The position numbers were made by a program, and so were the translations under genes. This document shows, one piece after another, positions 47,085 through 59,124 of a stretch of DNA of 64,000 nucleotides. The notes beneath the pieces are model-generated. The model was not told the origin of the DNA, ran no database searches, and saw only the letters and a program-made list of their open reading frames with translations. This DNA comes from Haemonchus contortus (taxonomy: Eukaryota > Nematoda > Chromadorea > Rhabditida > Trichostrongylidae). The stretch is taken from NCBI GenBank assembly GCA_000469685.2, contig LS997565.1:20977240-21041239 (forward strand), written 5' to 3'. The first letter of the stretch is position 1. Each line of letters opens with the position of its first letter.

Positions 47085-47546
47085 TTTCAAGTCAAAAAGT
47101 GAGAGTATTGGTTTGGAATAGTGTATCGTTAGTGGGGGAAGCGGAAGCGAAGATTTCTCGAAAAATAAGGCTCCACAAAAGTATTAAAATAGAGGTAAAA
47201 CAAAGGTTGCACGAGATTACCACGACGGAAATGAAATGAGAGGGATGTTCGGACGAGATTTCAGTTGCAATTGTGCAAAGAACTGACTAGTCGAGCCAGA
47301 TTTGTCCGGAATTGCCTTTCACTGTCGTTAGGGGACGTGAAAGTTGTTTGAACTTCCTTCATAGGGGTCCCCTTGTGAACGGTGTAGTCCCTACGATGCC
47401 GTAGAAACTCGTCCGCGCATTTTTTTGACGATTTTTGAGCGCAGGTCGTTTTCCAACCTAACAATGTCACATATGGTCCACGTGGAGGCCACAATTTATC
47501 CTAACGAGATACCTCATTAGCCATTTTTATTGTTAATTGTGCCTTT
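47085..47546 (+). mobile_element. AAAGGCACAG-family element, right half
   Basis: AGGTTGCACGAGATTACCAC, TTCGGACGAGATTTCAGTTG, AATTGCCTTTCACTGTCG and AAGTTGTTTGAACTTCC match the copy at 37851-38359 in order. The right end CCATTTTTATTGTTAATTGT plus GCC is the terminal repeat. The left terminus is decayed. Confidence 0.7.
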
Positions 47547-48539
47547 GAGACCCAAGATTATGAATCCTTTACTGCATTTGATCGAAATTACCGTAAGTTC
47601 GGAGAAATAAAAAGCATGGGAAGTTTTCAAAAGAAAAAATAGAACGGGCTAAAGAAATGCACGAAATAGTGGCATTATCATGGTCTACCCGTAATTTCAG
47701 TCGAAATTAGTTGCTCAGCCCATGAATATCTCTGATTTCGCCACTACTCACCCCCACCGAAATGAATTTTGGCTTTATCGTTCTCCATCCTTCATTATCC
47801 TTCATTATTTCATCTAATGATTGCCAGGAAATCTATCCCAAGACAGCTGTGCTGTCAAGGGTGAACGTATCGTGTTACCCTTTCTGTTTTCCGCTTAACG
47901 TCACGGCGGTTCCCTCGTGCGTCACCTTCGGCGGACAACCACTACGCCGGCCATCATCGACGGTCCCGGCATTGCAAATATAGTGCTTACGCCAAAAGCC
48001 ACTTTAATCCTGTTTTGGCAACCTCCTTTCGAGACGCCCTCGACGCCCTCTTCCTCTCGTCATAACGAGATGCGTGCGAACACTTCCAGACTTTGCAGAA
48101 TCGCTTGATTTTCGAACTTTCACAAGCCTTCGTCAACTAATACGTTCAACCCAAGTTCTTAGACATTCCTTTTCCATTATCGAACTATGCGAACCCGGCA
48201 TTCGGTCGTTTTGATAGATCTGCGATCTCTCATTCTCTCCCTGCGGAATAAGTCTAGTAAGGGATTGAGGCTATGTCTCTAGCGATAGGAGCTTGTGATG
48301 TCAATACCAACGAGATCTTTTTGGTTTTGAGTTGAACAATATATTAATTTCAGTAGTGTGGTTTCGACGTGATGGTCTTCTCCAAAAGCAAGACCCACTT
48401 GAATCCGGAACATCCGCTTCCAACCATGGACTGATGGTCGTGCTTGAAAGCGGATGTTCCGGGTTCCGGTGGAGCCTTCCTCGTGCATAACAGAGCTTCA
48501 TGGCCTTGGGTCGTACGGGAAAGTAAAATTTCAAGGGGC

Positions 48540-48792
48540 AAATTCTTTGTGAGGGATGCGCCCCGCATTCGACTTCCATTCGGAACCGCAGTGGTGGTTC
48601 GAATGCGTGTATCGCCTATGCAATGAATTGCGATGGCCAGCCGATGTTCTAGACCGTGCTTTAGACGAGTTTGATAACAATTAACCGACCTCAGGAGGGG
48701 TGTTGGATCGGGCGGATATCGATCCGGTATTCGATCCTCGATCCATTCGTGTGTTATAATGCACCTTTTGCCAATGCACCACTGATGTAGCC
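48540..48792 (-). mobile_element. tRNA-derived SINE, diverged copy on minus
   Basis: On + it reads GGATGCGCCCCGCATTCGAC, then AATTGCGATGGCCAG and AGACGAGTTTGATAAC, ending with the inverted head GCCAATGCACCACTGATG at about 48770-48787. That is the SINE in reverse. The 195-codon minus frame at 48350-48937 runs through it and is not a gene. Confidence 0.75.
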
Positions 48793-48799
48793 ATACTAT

Positions 48800-50730
48800 T
48801 CTAAAATACGGGAGTAGGCCATCGCACCTCCAAACGCCAATAACGACCTTCAGCAACCTTTCCAAAACAACAAACCATTTCTCCATTCGATTCTGAAGCA
48901 AATAGGGGTTGATTACTGATTTTAATGAAAAGTGCACTCACAATTAGTCTACAATCAGGATGAGTCTCGCAAGTCCTACATTCTATATCCATAGGTTGTT
49001 CCTCTGCTCATTCTGATCCTACTTTTTCGATTATTTGGTCCTATGTCTACGAGTACCCGCTCTCAGCTTTATTTACCCTGAAAATTCGCCCAGTCGAGCC
49101 CTAATAACCACATTCATTGATCCATCGCTCAACTAAATCAATTGTAACCGAAGTAGAATCTATCATCGTTGTTTTCATATTTGTTTACTTATTTATGCTG
49201 GCGGGAAACTATCCAAAACTATAGGCCGATGTAAAGAGAACGAAAAGTAATTCAAATAATCAATACAGTATGCTATAATTGATTTAATTTAACAAAATGA
49301 AAAATTGACAATAGCAAAATGGTGAAGTCAACAAAATAGCAGTGGTTAGCACCTAGCAAAATATTTGATCACATTGGATACTTTTTCTGTTGGACCTTTC
49401 GGTTCAATGACTGAAACTGCACATTGCCTTTCCTTGACGTTCTCCTTGGTTTACGTGTCATAGCCTCCAGCATATCATTGAAGAGCAGAATTCATGGCGC
49501 ACTCTGTAATTGCTTTAGCGCACGCAAACGCAGTCTAGCCTTTTCTGTTGGTTGACTATCAGTATAGCGTCACGTGTAGATAGGAAAGGAAGGATCCTCC
49601 TCATTTTTCTAGTGAATGATTCTGCTCCTTCCAAGAATTTTCAATTTCGTTGTTTTCATGCCACTATAAATCCTCTTCAGACACATTGCACTTTTTGTTT
49701 TTCTCTCATCTCCTTGCTTATTTGGAAAGCCAATTCTCGAGGCTCCTCTAATGGCTGCTCTTGGGATGCGTTCCTTAATTTCTTCAGATTTATTAACATC
49801 GACCAATTTTTGTCACTGCATTTACTTCACAGCCCCAGAGAAGGGCGTTCAATAGTGGGTGATTGAATTCAACTCGTTCAGTTTCTCAGGGTCCGCTCTG
49901 GGCCAAACTTACCCAACCCTACTGAGTTGATCGCCGGCTAGTTCAGTAAGGGGGTTGGCAAGCCTGACCCAGGTTTGGCTTGTCAGGCTGTTCATGAATA
50001 CCGGAAATACATTCAAATGCGTTTGCTATTCCTAGTGAAAGTGGCATCATTTTGCTTCCGGGGATGGAATCCGAACGATTGCTACTCCTTTGAGAAGGAG
50101 CGATCAACATAACCTTTCTTCGAAGCCTTTAATTTAATTTCAGAGGAAAATCCTTAGATGGAATTTGACCGATTCGTTTAAAAAAGTCTCTTTTGGGAAT
50201 TTTAAATCACTTTCCTATGAAAAGCTTGTGAATGCAACGTAGCGTTTTTTTAAATGAATTGTGACGTAACCAGACGATCTATAGGCTCGTTGTTTCTGCT
50301 TTTCCTCACGTTCCCCACCCCTTTCGCGCCCGTCCCGTATTCGATTTTTCTGTCTCCCTAGCAATGAACGAGCTAGGTTCTTTGGTGTATGTGGGTGTTA
50401 GGGATTATCGCGTCGTCACATGATGATTTATTCATGATTTTATAATTTTTCTTTCTTGAAATATTTTGGAGTGGTTGAACGTTTCTTTGGACCACTGAAG
50501 CATAAATATTCAAGGTTGAGAGCCCAAAATGGCCAAATGGGAGTTGGCACTCATGGTCATGTTTTCATTTTCCGCCCCATCTTATTGACTGCATGGGACT
50601 CTTCTTCCTTAATAGCGGTGCACTCTTACGTTTGGCTAATTTCTTACGCTCTAATGTATGTACCAGTATTAAGAAGGTTTCTCTCCTTCGAGTGATTTTT
50701 CGTTTTTGCATACATATTCCTTCACTAGAG
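48800..50730. other. No recognisable gene
   Basis: Short frames only and an AT-rich stretch at 49190-49380. No motif or splice-bounded exon is visible. Confidence 0.4.
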
Positions 50731-50733
50731 CAG

Positions 50734-51005
50734 AGATGGTGTAGTGGCAAGAGGCGCACTATCACACGCATGGTCACCGTTTCGACTCTCGATATCCGCT
50801 TAAGCCAATCAGGGCTTCCATCCCTCCGGGGTCGGCTAATTGGTACCAGACTCGTCCGGGAGGGTAAAAACACTGACTTGCACACCGGCTGACCACCGCG
50901 TCATTGTATAAGCCATTTGGTACGCATTCATTACGATTCTGAATGCAAGCCGAATGCGGGGAGCGCCCCAAGACGGGATTGATCGAGCCCATGGGTTAAT
51001 CCTTT
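50734..51005 (+). mobile_element. tRNA-derived SINE
   Basis: Head GATGGTGTAGTGGCAAGAGG (A box intact), B-box region GTCACCGTTTCGACTC slightly altered. Body TTGGTACCAGACTCGTCCGG, GTCATTGTATAAGCC and CCGAATGCGGGGAGCG. The tail reads TGGGTTAATCCTTTG instead of the usual CTTTATCCTTTA. Confidence 0.85.
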
Positions 51006-52130
51006 GGACTATTTCCTCAGGGGGTGATATTGTGAATTTTTTATGGGGTGCATTTCGATGCCCATTACTTTTGTTGGTATTTTCTGCATAAGTACTGTAT
51101 ATTTTTCCCTTTTCTTTGAGATGTTCAATAGTTCGTTGGGATATACCCCTTTCCTTTCAATTTCATGGAAATCATCTCTCCATTCCTTCCATTTCTTCTG
51201 TTCCCTTTGCTCACTTGTGGCTACCCATTTGTTGTCACTTCATCCCCTATAGTAAAGGCCGGGGAGGTTCCGCCTTTGTCGTTTTTGTTTTTGATACAGG
51301 GTTCACCCCGCTTCCAATCAGGAAATTCAGTATAGGTGAATGTATCTCCACAACTTACCTTCCTGATTAGGCTCGAGTAGATGGCTGTTTACGAAGATCG
51401 CAGGATCCTTTGGCAGCTTTTATTGTGGCAAACAATGTATCTTCGATAGCTCTGTTCGTCGTTTGGAAACTGAAGAGTTCGGAATAGGCAAGCTGAGAAG
51501 GGGAAATAACGGTTGGTCGAATAGTCGAATGGTCGAACACCCCCCCCCCCCCCCAACCCCCTTGCACCTCCAAAAGTTCGTCTACTCACAACTACTTTGT
51601 TCTTTGTACTTTCTTCAAATAAGATTTTAAGCAATGCATCCACGTTACTCACTCAGCCAGCTGACGATGAACTGAAATTTCACTTCCAGTCAGTTGATTT
51701 TGGCTCATTATGTCTCGTGCCAAATCGAATTACTTCTTTCCTCCAAAGTCTGGAGGCTATATTTGGAACAACAACGGCTAGTACAACTACTAAACTCTTC
51801 GGTCTATTGTATTTGGAGTTGTTTTGACAAAAATCCCGTCAATTTCCGAGATTTCCTTCGCGCTGCTTTAGCGCTTTGATGAGTTGACTTGTCTCGAATA
51901 TCAGCTGTTCGGTGGCTCATTGTAGTAATGTTGGTCGATTTGCTCAGTTCATATCCAACCTTTAATTTACTTCTGTTGCTCACCCTTCATACTTAATAGC
52001 TGTTTGAGGAAAATGGCGTTGACTTATCTTCTCTGGACATCCTTTATGTAGTAGAATTGTAGTGGCAGTACAGTGGTTTCTATATACTCCGGTAATTACG
52101 GAGTGAAAATACATAAATGGAATAATTAGT
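51006..52130. other. No recognisable gene; contains a poly-C tract
   Basis: A run of about 16 C at 51539-51554 followed by AACCCCC is a simple repeat. Short frames around it are composition artefacts. Nothing else is recognised. Confidence 0.45.
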
Positions 52131-52132
52131 GT

Positions 52133-52407
52133 GGTTGTCACGGGTGTGGTGCATTAGGAACGGAATTGTCGCGCCGCGGCGGGAGTGACGTCGCGCGCGA
52201 ACGAATGTAGCAGAGTGCAGCAGCAAGTAAAGAGTACAGGAACAAAAGAACTAACATTAGAATCATGCCAATAGTAGCAATCGTATAACGATTGAGTTGT
52301 ATGAAAAACGCTAGAACTGTTATAATGAGGCAAGTGGTTCGCGACAGCCGCGTGCGGCGGATCGATTACATGGGACCGTTCCTAATGCCCGTCTCCCCGG
52401 TTGTCAC
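52133..52407 (+). mobile_element. Mutator-like MITE, copy 3, with target-site duplication
   Basis: The element is 52142-52398 (257 bp), flanked by GGTTGTCAC at 52133-52141 and 52399-52407. It starts GGGTGTGGTGCATTAGGAAC and ends GTTCCTAATGCCCGTCTCCC plus C. It is the most diverged of the three full-length copies, yet both ends carry the matching G-to-A / C-to-T change (GCATTAGG and CCTAATGC), so the terminal repeats stay paired. Confidence 0.9.
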
Positions 52408-53010
52408 CGATGTGAATGCACAGAAAGATAGCAAATAAGTCTTTATCTGATATGGCACAAAACCTACATATCGCCCTCTCGTTGTTAGAGGTCGAAGGGG
52501 AGACCCTCTTATCTCGGGGCCGCTTGATCCCGCACCATTTAGGGGCGTGGGTTTAGCTAGGGAGTCGTCTCAGACAGTGAGACGACGAGATACCAAAGGA
52601 GATCGTCGCTGTAGACGAGATAATAGTATTTGGGAGCTAGCTTCACGCGTGAATGTCTCCTTGGGAGATTTCGTGTTGAAGGGCTCCTCAGAGAATCTTA
52701 TTTGGCAATTATTGTGGTATTTCCACATTTACTAATGTATACTGGTGGATTGATGACAATTGTTTAAGTAGTAGCGTAGAAACCAACTTTTCCACCCTCA
52801 TCAGTCAGGTTTCAGTGTTCACAGATTTCGTAAGCCGGAGACTCAGGCCTTATGTCACGAGTCGAATGTGTCCCTTCGACACAACACAGTTCTTAATTCA
52901 CCTTCCCCCTCTCCCTCCCCTCCCCCTCTCCACCCTGAGTGATACTGAGCGAAGACTTATGGCTTGTATGGCTTGACCATAATCGAGTCCTAAAGACTCT
53001 TATCACAGCG

Positions 53011-53135
53011 TGTGGAGGTGGTCTAGTGGCAAGTGGCGTTCTATAGCACATCTGGATGTAAGTCTAATGCACGGCGCATCCTACGAACGGGATTGACCAA
53101 GTCAGAGACTTTTCTTCTATCTTTTTTTATTTAAC
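53011..53135 (+). mobile_element. Internally deleted tRNA-derived SINE
   Basis: An intact head (GGAGGTGGTCTAGTGGCAAG, then TGGCGTTCTATAGCACA) is joined directly to the tail (GGATGTAAGTCTAATGCACG, GCGCATCCTACGAACGGG), and the end reads GACTTTTCTTCTATC. About 150 bp of the middle are missing. Confidence 0.75.
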
Positions 53136-53161
53136 AGTGACTGAGTGGTCAACAAAAGTTG

Positions 53162-54029
53162 CTAATTACTACGATTTGCGTTCCTTGTGTTCATAATATG
53201 AAATTTATGTTTTCTAACAGTACTTCTCAGTAAATTGACATTGGCATCTGTCCTCTTAGCTGTTGAAATATTTACTGGCTCATGGATAGACTGTTGGTAG
53301 AATGTTAGCCCTCGGGAATCATCAAAAAAACGAGGAGGGACCATGAGTCCACCCTGCTGTTTCAAATTCCTTCTTGGAACAAGTATTTGCTCAAAAGGTA
53401 TGTCTTGAAGACCACCACAAACCCCTACCCTCCGAAAATGTCCAGAATGTCCTCCATTTTGGGACGGATGCAACATAAATAGTTCAGAGGCGGGACAAGC
53501 AGCTGAGCTTGTTCCGGTTCCGGTCGATAAAAATCGGCGCCGTTGAAGTCATACTTGTTTTCATGATGAAACAATCACGTGGGGGTACCCGCAAGCAACA
53601 ATGCCAAGGGTGCACAAGCCCTTTTGGCCCATTGATCACGACTATTCGGCTGTGGGCATAGTGCTGCTGTAGTCTGGGAGAAATCCCTTTGAGTTGCCTT
53701 CCTCTCAGAAGACGAATAGCCTTGACTAGAGTTCTACTTAGTGGAGTGGAAATGACATACTTCAAGGAGTGGCTTTTGAGAAGTTGTGCCGGGAAGGGAT
53801 TCCTTGAGAACCAGATCCCCCACTGCGATTCTCTACAGCTCCTCATCTTCCGATGAGGTGTAGGGCCAGCCTGTTTTGCTGGCACCCTTCGAGGTGGAAA
53901 AGGGAGGCGACAAATTCGTTCTGTGCTTTCATTTGAATATTTGGCCAAAGTAGCCGGTCTCACTTTTGCAGATTCCTTCTTTGCCAGTGTGTTCTCTCCC
54001 ATACCACTCCTCTTTTTTCCCCAGGTCAT
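53162..54029 (-). pseudogene. Two adjacent unrecognised minus frames, possible retroelement relic
   Basis: A 181-codon frame (54029-53484) is followed almost at once by a 104-codon frame (53476-53162) in another phase. The first is rich in R, P, S and K (FPPRRVPAKQAGPTPHRKM), includes SRIVVINGPKGLVHPWH and ends in a basic FIDRNRNKLSCLSRL. The second holds ILVPRRNLKQQGGLMVPPRF and ends STVRKHKFHIMNTRNANRS. Basic, proline-rich composition with a frame change is compatible with a decayed retrotransposon ORF, but I recognise no catalytic motif. Confidence 0.25.
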
Positions 54030-56550
54030 CTACTACGTCATGGCCTCTAATGAGCGCTTTTTCATAGCAGTGTAATAAGTGTTACTAATAATATCTTTGG
54101 AATCTCAATGATAATTTTATCTGAGCAGTAATGTTGTCCCTTCCGTCGTCGACGACGAGCGTCCTTCACTTGATTTGAGTGATTTTCTCGCTGTCGAAAA
54201 CTGGTTTACTCAATGGCTAGTACAAACAATCACTAATGTATGCATTTTCGCGTCCTCTTTTGTTGGCTCTCTACAAACTTTCATCATTCCTTAATTGTAT
54301 TTTCTTATCCGACTCTTGGAAGATTCCTACGCTGCCCATACCTATGGTCCCAACATCCGTCTCATTTTATTGGTTGATATATTCCTCTCCTTAAAGTTTC
54401 CTTCTGCGCTTACTCCGCCATTCAAATCAGTAACTATGCTTGGTGTCAACAGCTACATTCCAACTGAAATCTCCAGCTTCCTACTCGTTTTTTATTGATG
54501 CTTATGTATGTGGTGCCTGCCATCAAGCCCGGCTGCCGCGGCACTGTTTGTACTGTTTACCAACTTCTGAAGTAGTCATACAAACGGTTGATTGGTACCT
54601 GTCATGACTCCCATTCATATAGTTCCATGCCTTCTGTGCTCGCAAACGGAAGTCACGATGTATTGGAAGCAACGTTATGAGAGAAAGGGTTGATGAGCTT
54701 CAAAAGAAAAGGACATTGATAGAAATAAGGACAGTGGAAATTTCGTAAGATCGGAACACTACCCTTGTATGTCACGAAAAGAAAGAGATAGGGTCCAGGA
54801 AGCAAAGGAGAAAGACCTCTGGGAGATCTGGCCTTGGCGACCCATGGTACTCTCTGATCAGTTGAGATTTCCCTTGGCGCAACCAGTCGGAAACCGAATC
54901 GGTAGTCTGGTTGCTTCGAATAACTGGTGTCGTGCTGGTCCTGACCGACCCTTGACAGTGTTGAACGTGGTTACTGGAATTTGAGCCCTTATTGTGCCAT
55001 TTTTGACCGGTTTCGTGGTGACAATGCCCTTCAAGTAATCCTCTCGAGCTAACGGTCCTGTCCAGTACAGAACGGTTGTTAGTACTCGAATTCTAGAACA
55101 GATTCAGTACACTCCTGCATACATTCGAAATTTGATTCTATTTGATACATTTTGGGCATTTTATTGAAATTATCTTTCATTAATTGTTCTACATATTCCT
55201 TATCTCTTTCGTAGGTGTCATAGGTTTGCTAGATCGTTCCGGACGTACCTACAGTTATCATTCATGTTGGTCGCGTAGTGTCTCGACGGTTCGTGATTTA
55301 TTGCTGTAGACGCTTGACTGTTTTAAGAACGGTTTTGTAGATGATAACTGACGGAACCGGCTATGTCACCTCGAAAGAAAAGGTCTCTGTTCATAGGTGT
55401 TTACATTTGACATTCGTTCCTACCCCACGTAACTTCCGGGGTTCAGAAGCATCCCGCCCTTGAAAGGTCACGAACCTCCCAGTAGACGCCTCCCTTTTGA
55501 CTGCGGCTCATAGAGGAGGGCATTGGACGTCTATAGGTGTTTTTGTGCTGCAGACGGCTTTAATTAACAATCCCACAAGATGAAATGGGAGCAGTAGCGT
55601 CTGTGGGAGGAAGGGTTATGAGGCAGTTCCTCTCACAGTGGTCTGATAATGAACAATGTGTTTGAAACAATTCTTTCCTTCCACTAGGGTGATCTTTTCG
55701 TTGTCACCATTCGTATATTTCCACGATTTATGATAAACGTTGAGTTTGAAGGATGTGAGCTGTGGGGAACTTGGAGGCTCAGAGCGACGGGTTGAGCCGT
55801 TCTAGCTTTCGATCGCCCCTTGCAAAAAAAATGCAAACTTTAATCAGCTTGCCCACCTATTAATCCTGCTATATAGCGTTATTCGCCATGAGTTGGAAGC
55901 CATAAACGTTTTTGTTTTGGTTTAAACGCTAAAAAGGGATTCTGTAGAAGGGGTCGTTCGAACATTGATGGTTAGCCTTGGGAAATGAAACAGCTCAAGA
56001 TGGCCTAGGTCAACCAAGTCCCCTACCCCTCTGGTTTTGCTTAGTTGTACCAGTTCTGTCTAGAATTTAACAAAAAACTATCCCCACGTTGTCACTGTTT
56101 CTTTCAAGAACTTTCAACACCCACTACATACGATCCGAATGGGTGGGCTCATCCCATACAATTCGGTTCATCTCTTTTTCATCGCTGAAGCGTTGACCTA
56201 AAGACGTCTGAGGACGAGTTTTTCCTTCTTTTTTGCGAAAAGCAACAAGATCCTGGCTCTCATTGGGCATTTTTCTTTCCAGCGCGATTCATTTAGCATT
56301 CACCGATCGTTCATTTCTACAGATTTTTTAGTTCTAGTTCGAAGTGGCTTTCCGAGCGATATCAGCGGTAGCTGTTCTGTTAGTTATAAGGGGACTCCAA
56401 AGTGAGCCTAGCAGCTGGATGGAGATTTGAAGGATGCATGGAGTGGATTAGCAACATCTTTTACCACCTATATTCACCCCAGTTGAACAATCCTCGATTA
56501 CTACAGTCTCTGCTACAAAAGGATGAAGTTAATGGCTAACTTATTAAGGT
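54030..56550. other. No recognisable gene
   Basis: Short frames only. I see no repeat family shared with the rest of the window in this stretch. Confidence 0.4.
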
Positions 56551-56553
56551 TTA

Positions 56554-56855
56554 AGTTATCTTGGCTCTGGGAGAGGTGGTGTAGTGGCAAGTGACGCACT
56601 ATCTCGCACGCATGATCACGGGTTCGAATTCCCCATGCGCTTAGGTCAACGAAGCATTCCATTCCTCCGGTATCAGGATAAAAGCACTGATTTGTACACT
56701 GGCTGGCCCGCGAGGGTCGTCGTGCAGGCTATACGCATTCAGTACGCCACTACGATTCTAAATGGAAGTCGAGTGAGGTTGACCCCCCACACAGGAGGAT
56801 TGACCAACGCCCAAAGACTTTATTCTTTATCCTTTTGTCCTTTAGTTATCTTGGC
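56554..56855 (+). mobile_element. tRNA-derived SINE with 12 bp target-site duplication
   Basis: The SINE is 56566-56843, flanked by AGTTATCTTGGC at 56554-56565 and 56844-56855. Head GGTGGTGTAGTGGCAAGTGA (A box) and CACGGGTTCGAATTCC (B box, near perfect) mark a pol III promoter of tRNA origin. The body is shortened around 56640-56690. Tail CTTTATTCTTTATCCTTTTG. The duplication shows it arrived by target-primed reverse transcription using a LINE machinery in trans. Confidence 0.9.
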
Positions 56856-56859
56856 AATC

Positions 56860-57650
56860 AATAAATCTATCAGCTGACGGGGTGTAATGACAAATGATGG
56901 CAGGTAATATTTTGTGAAATCGCTTTGCAGTGTCGGGTAGAGATTTCCATCTGCTTAAGCCGTTGACTTATGGGTGTTACCCAGTAAATAGTTGCGGGAC
57001 TACATCGTCTTGGGAGTATGTTCCATGATTATGCTCGACTGAGAAGGTAAATAAATGGTAAAAATGAAAGTATTGGAATGATCTTATTGGGAAGAGCTCT
57101 GGCTGGGTGACTTGGATAATCCGATTCTGCTTTTTTGAAAATGATGACAACCCAGCGTAAGTCTAGGTATTCGACTGGTCATACTATTGACTAGCGAGAT
57201 ATTCGGATGGGGACTCAGGCCATTTTAATTGAAAACGGAATGCGTTCCAGGGAAGGAGAAGGCCATTTTGTCCACTTTTTCCGACCTTAATCATTTATTT
57301 ATTGCCTTCGCTCAGCGTTAGAGGATAAATAGGAGCGTTTCTCGAATGTAGTCGTGATGGGCTGAACACTGGTTCAGCTTCGAATCCTTAAGTGGATTTA
57401 ATCTTGTTTTAGGTCGTGCACCCTTACAGGGACTCTCGATGAGGCTCACCGAAGTCATTAGTATAGTATCCTCATACGGATATGAGGCTTGCGGAGAGAT
57501 AATCGTCTAAACATAGTTCGTAGAGCAATTAAGCTGGGCAAATATGACGAAGAAGTACATTTCCTAGTGGGCGTCATTTTGTAATAAAGCCAATCACGTG
57601 TACGACGCACTGAGATAAGGTCTTACCCTGATAAAATTATGCTAACAAGG
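56860..57650. other. No recognisable gene
   Basis: Nothing supported in this stretch. Confidence 0.4.
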
Positions 57651-57654
57651 TCAA

Positions 57655-57942
57655 TGTTCCCAAATATAAGGTTTACGAAGTCTCTGGCGTCATGCAATTC
57701 CGTCTGAGCGATACGCCCCGCATTTGACATCCATTCAGAATCATAGTGGCGTTTGGAACGCGTATATAGCTTATATAATGACTTGTGGTACCAACCGGAG
57801 TTCAAGACGAGTCTGGTACGAGTTTAGCCGACCACGGAGGAATGGACCGCCTGATTGGCCTAGGCAAATATCAATCTGGGCTCTGAACTTGTGACCATGC
57901 GTGTGTGATAGTACACCATTTGCCACCACTCCACCTACGCCA
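57655..57942 (-). mobile_element. tRNA-derived SINE on minus, ending in a foldback
   Basis: The + strand shows the SINE in reverse: GATACGCCCCGCATTTGACA, TATATAATGACTTGTGG, GACGAGTCTGGTACGAG, CTTGTGACCATGCGTGTGTG and the head CCACCACTCCACCTACGCCA. The head edge CCACCTACGCCA (57931-57942) is repeated inverted at 57985-57996. Around it TTCCAATAC pairs with GTATTGGAA, so the SINE 5' end is followed by an inverted partial copy. Confidence 0.85.
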
Positions 57943-57998
57943 ATGAAGATATTCCATGAGTATTGGAATTTCCAGTTCCAATACTGGCGTAGGTGGAA

Positions 57999-58097
57999 TT
58001 CTTAGTTTACCAACCATCCTTCTATTGAAAATGGAATATGATCAAACCAGGACCCTCGTTCAATATCACCCGTGGGGGATGGTGAGTAAACTAAGAA
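57999..58097. repeat. Inverted repeat
   Basis: TTCTTAGTTTAC (57999-58010) is complementary to GTAAACTAAGAA (58086-58097), and the inner ACCATCC and GGATGGT also pair. The spacer is about 60 bp. It lies directly right of the SINE foldback and may share its origin. Confidence 0.6.
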
Positions 58098-58099
58098 TC

Positions 58100-59115
58100 G
58101 TGCTGTGTCAGGGCGACGATTTGGACTCCTATCAGAGGGTTCGAGTTTATTGATCATGAAGTACCTGGGCGTTGAAACATGACTGATCAGTGGAGAATAA
58201 GTTACTTTCAAACTCTACATTCATGGGCACTCTGTTAACCCGAAAACCAAGGGGCTCGGGACATAGTCCAACACCATGTTCCCCGGCCCAATCCCCTATT
58301 ACTTTGCTAGCACTAAAAATGAATACCCACGTGTGATTTCGCACGTTTATAAGGATTCAATTTTCCTTTTTTCTTAGATTCTTTATAATATTAGGCTTAT
58401 GGCTTGAGGACTTTCTCAGGATGTCATGGCTATGACGATTGTGTGAGTGAGTGGAGCAATCAAATTAGCGGACTTCACCCACCTCCTGTTGCCCTTCCCA
58501 CTTGATTTCATGGGGCTTCGTAGAACGCCCCCCATTTCACTGCGCATCGGCCTCCAATCGATACTATGACGCTACTCGCTTTGTTTTGCTAGGCACGAAC
58601 ACGAGTAGTACGAGAAGCCGTCGATTACCCACGAGGGTTTCTCACCTTTTCCTCACTTTGTTCCCAGCTCTTCATCAGTTTCTTTCATCAGTCTGAGCAT
58701 CATGTCATGTAGTGGCTGTATCTGTTTCCCAGTCAATTTTGAAGGTTTCCCAGCTTGTTCTTATAGTTATTTTTTAAATTTCACATCGACGAGATGAAAA
58801 TTGCTGATGAGAAATGTTGTTGACAGCTGTTGTTAAGATCAATTCACAATGTGGGTAACTCACATTGGCCTGGGAGAGTGGCTCAATTCCCCCAATGAAG
58901 ATGGAAATTTTGATTGTGAATGACAGGAAACAAGTCTAACGATGTACAGGGAATGGTGGTGGAATGAGGTCCAAAAGTCCCCCCGGTCTTTCTCTTCCCA
59001 TACTGTCTGTTGTATTTACGCTTATCCACAACTTTACAAGAATTCAGAGCTTTTTAAAAAGAATTTTTGGGCCGCCATCGATAGTTTTATAAAGGATAAG
59101 CTCTTTGTACGTTGG
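58100..59115. other. No recognisable gene
   Basis: A minus frame at 58344-58147 has exon-like composition and an acceptor/donor pair could be drawn inside it, but no family is recognised. Confidence 0.35.
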
Positions 59116-59124
59116 TCAATCCCG

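Noticed and set aside
48350..48937. 195-codon minus ORF as a gene
   Set aside because: It runs through a reversed SINE and adjacent non-coding sequence. The peptide derives from the repeat.
56580..56640. tRNA gene from A and B boxes
   Set aside because: The same head occurs in about ten copies joined to a non-tRNA body, the acceptor stem does not close, and this copy has a target-site duplication. It is a SINE head.
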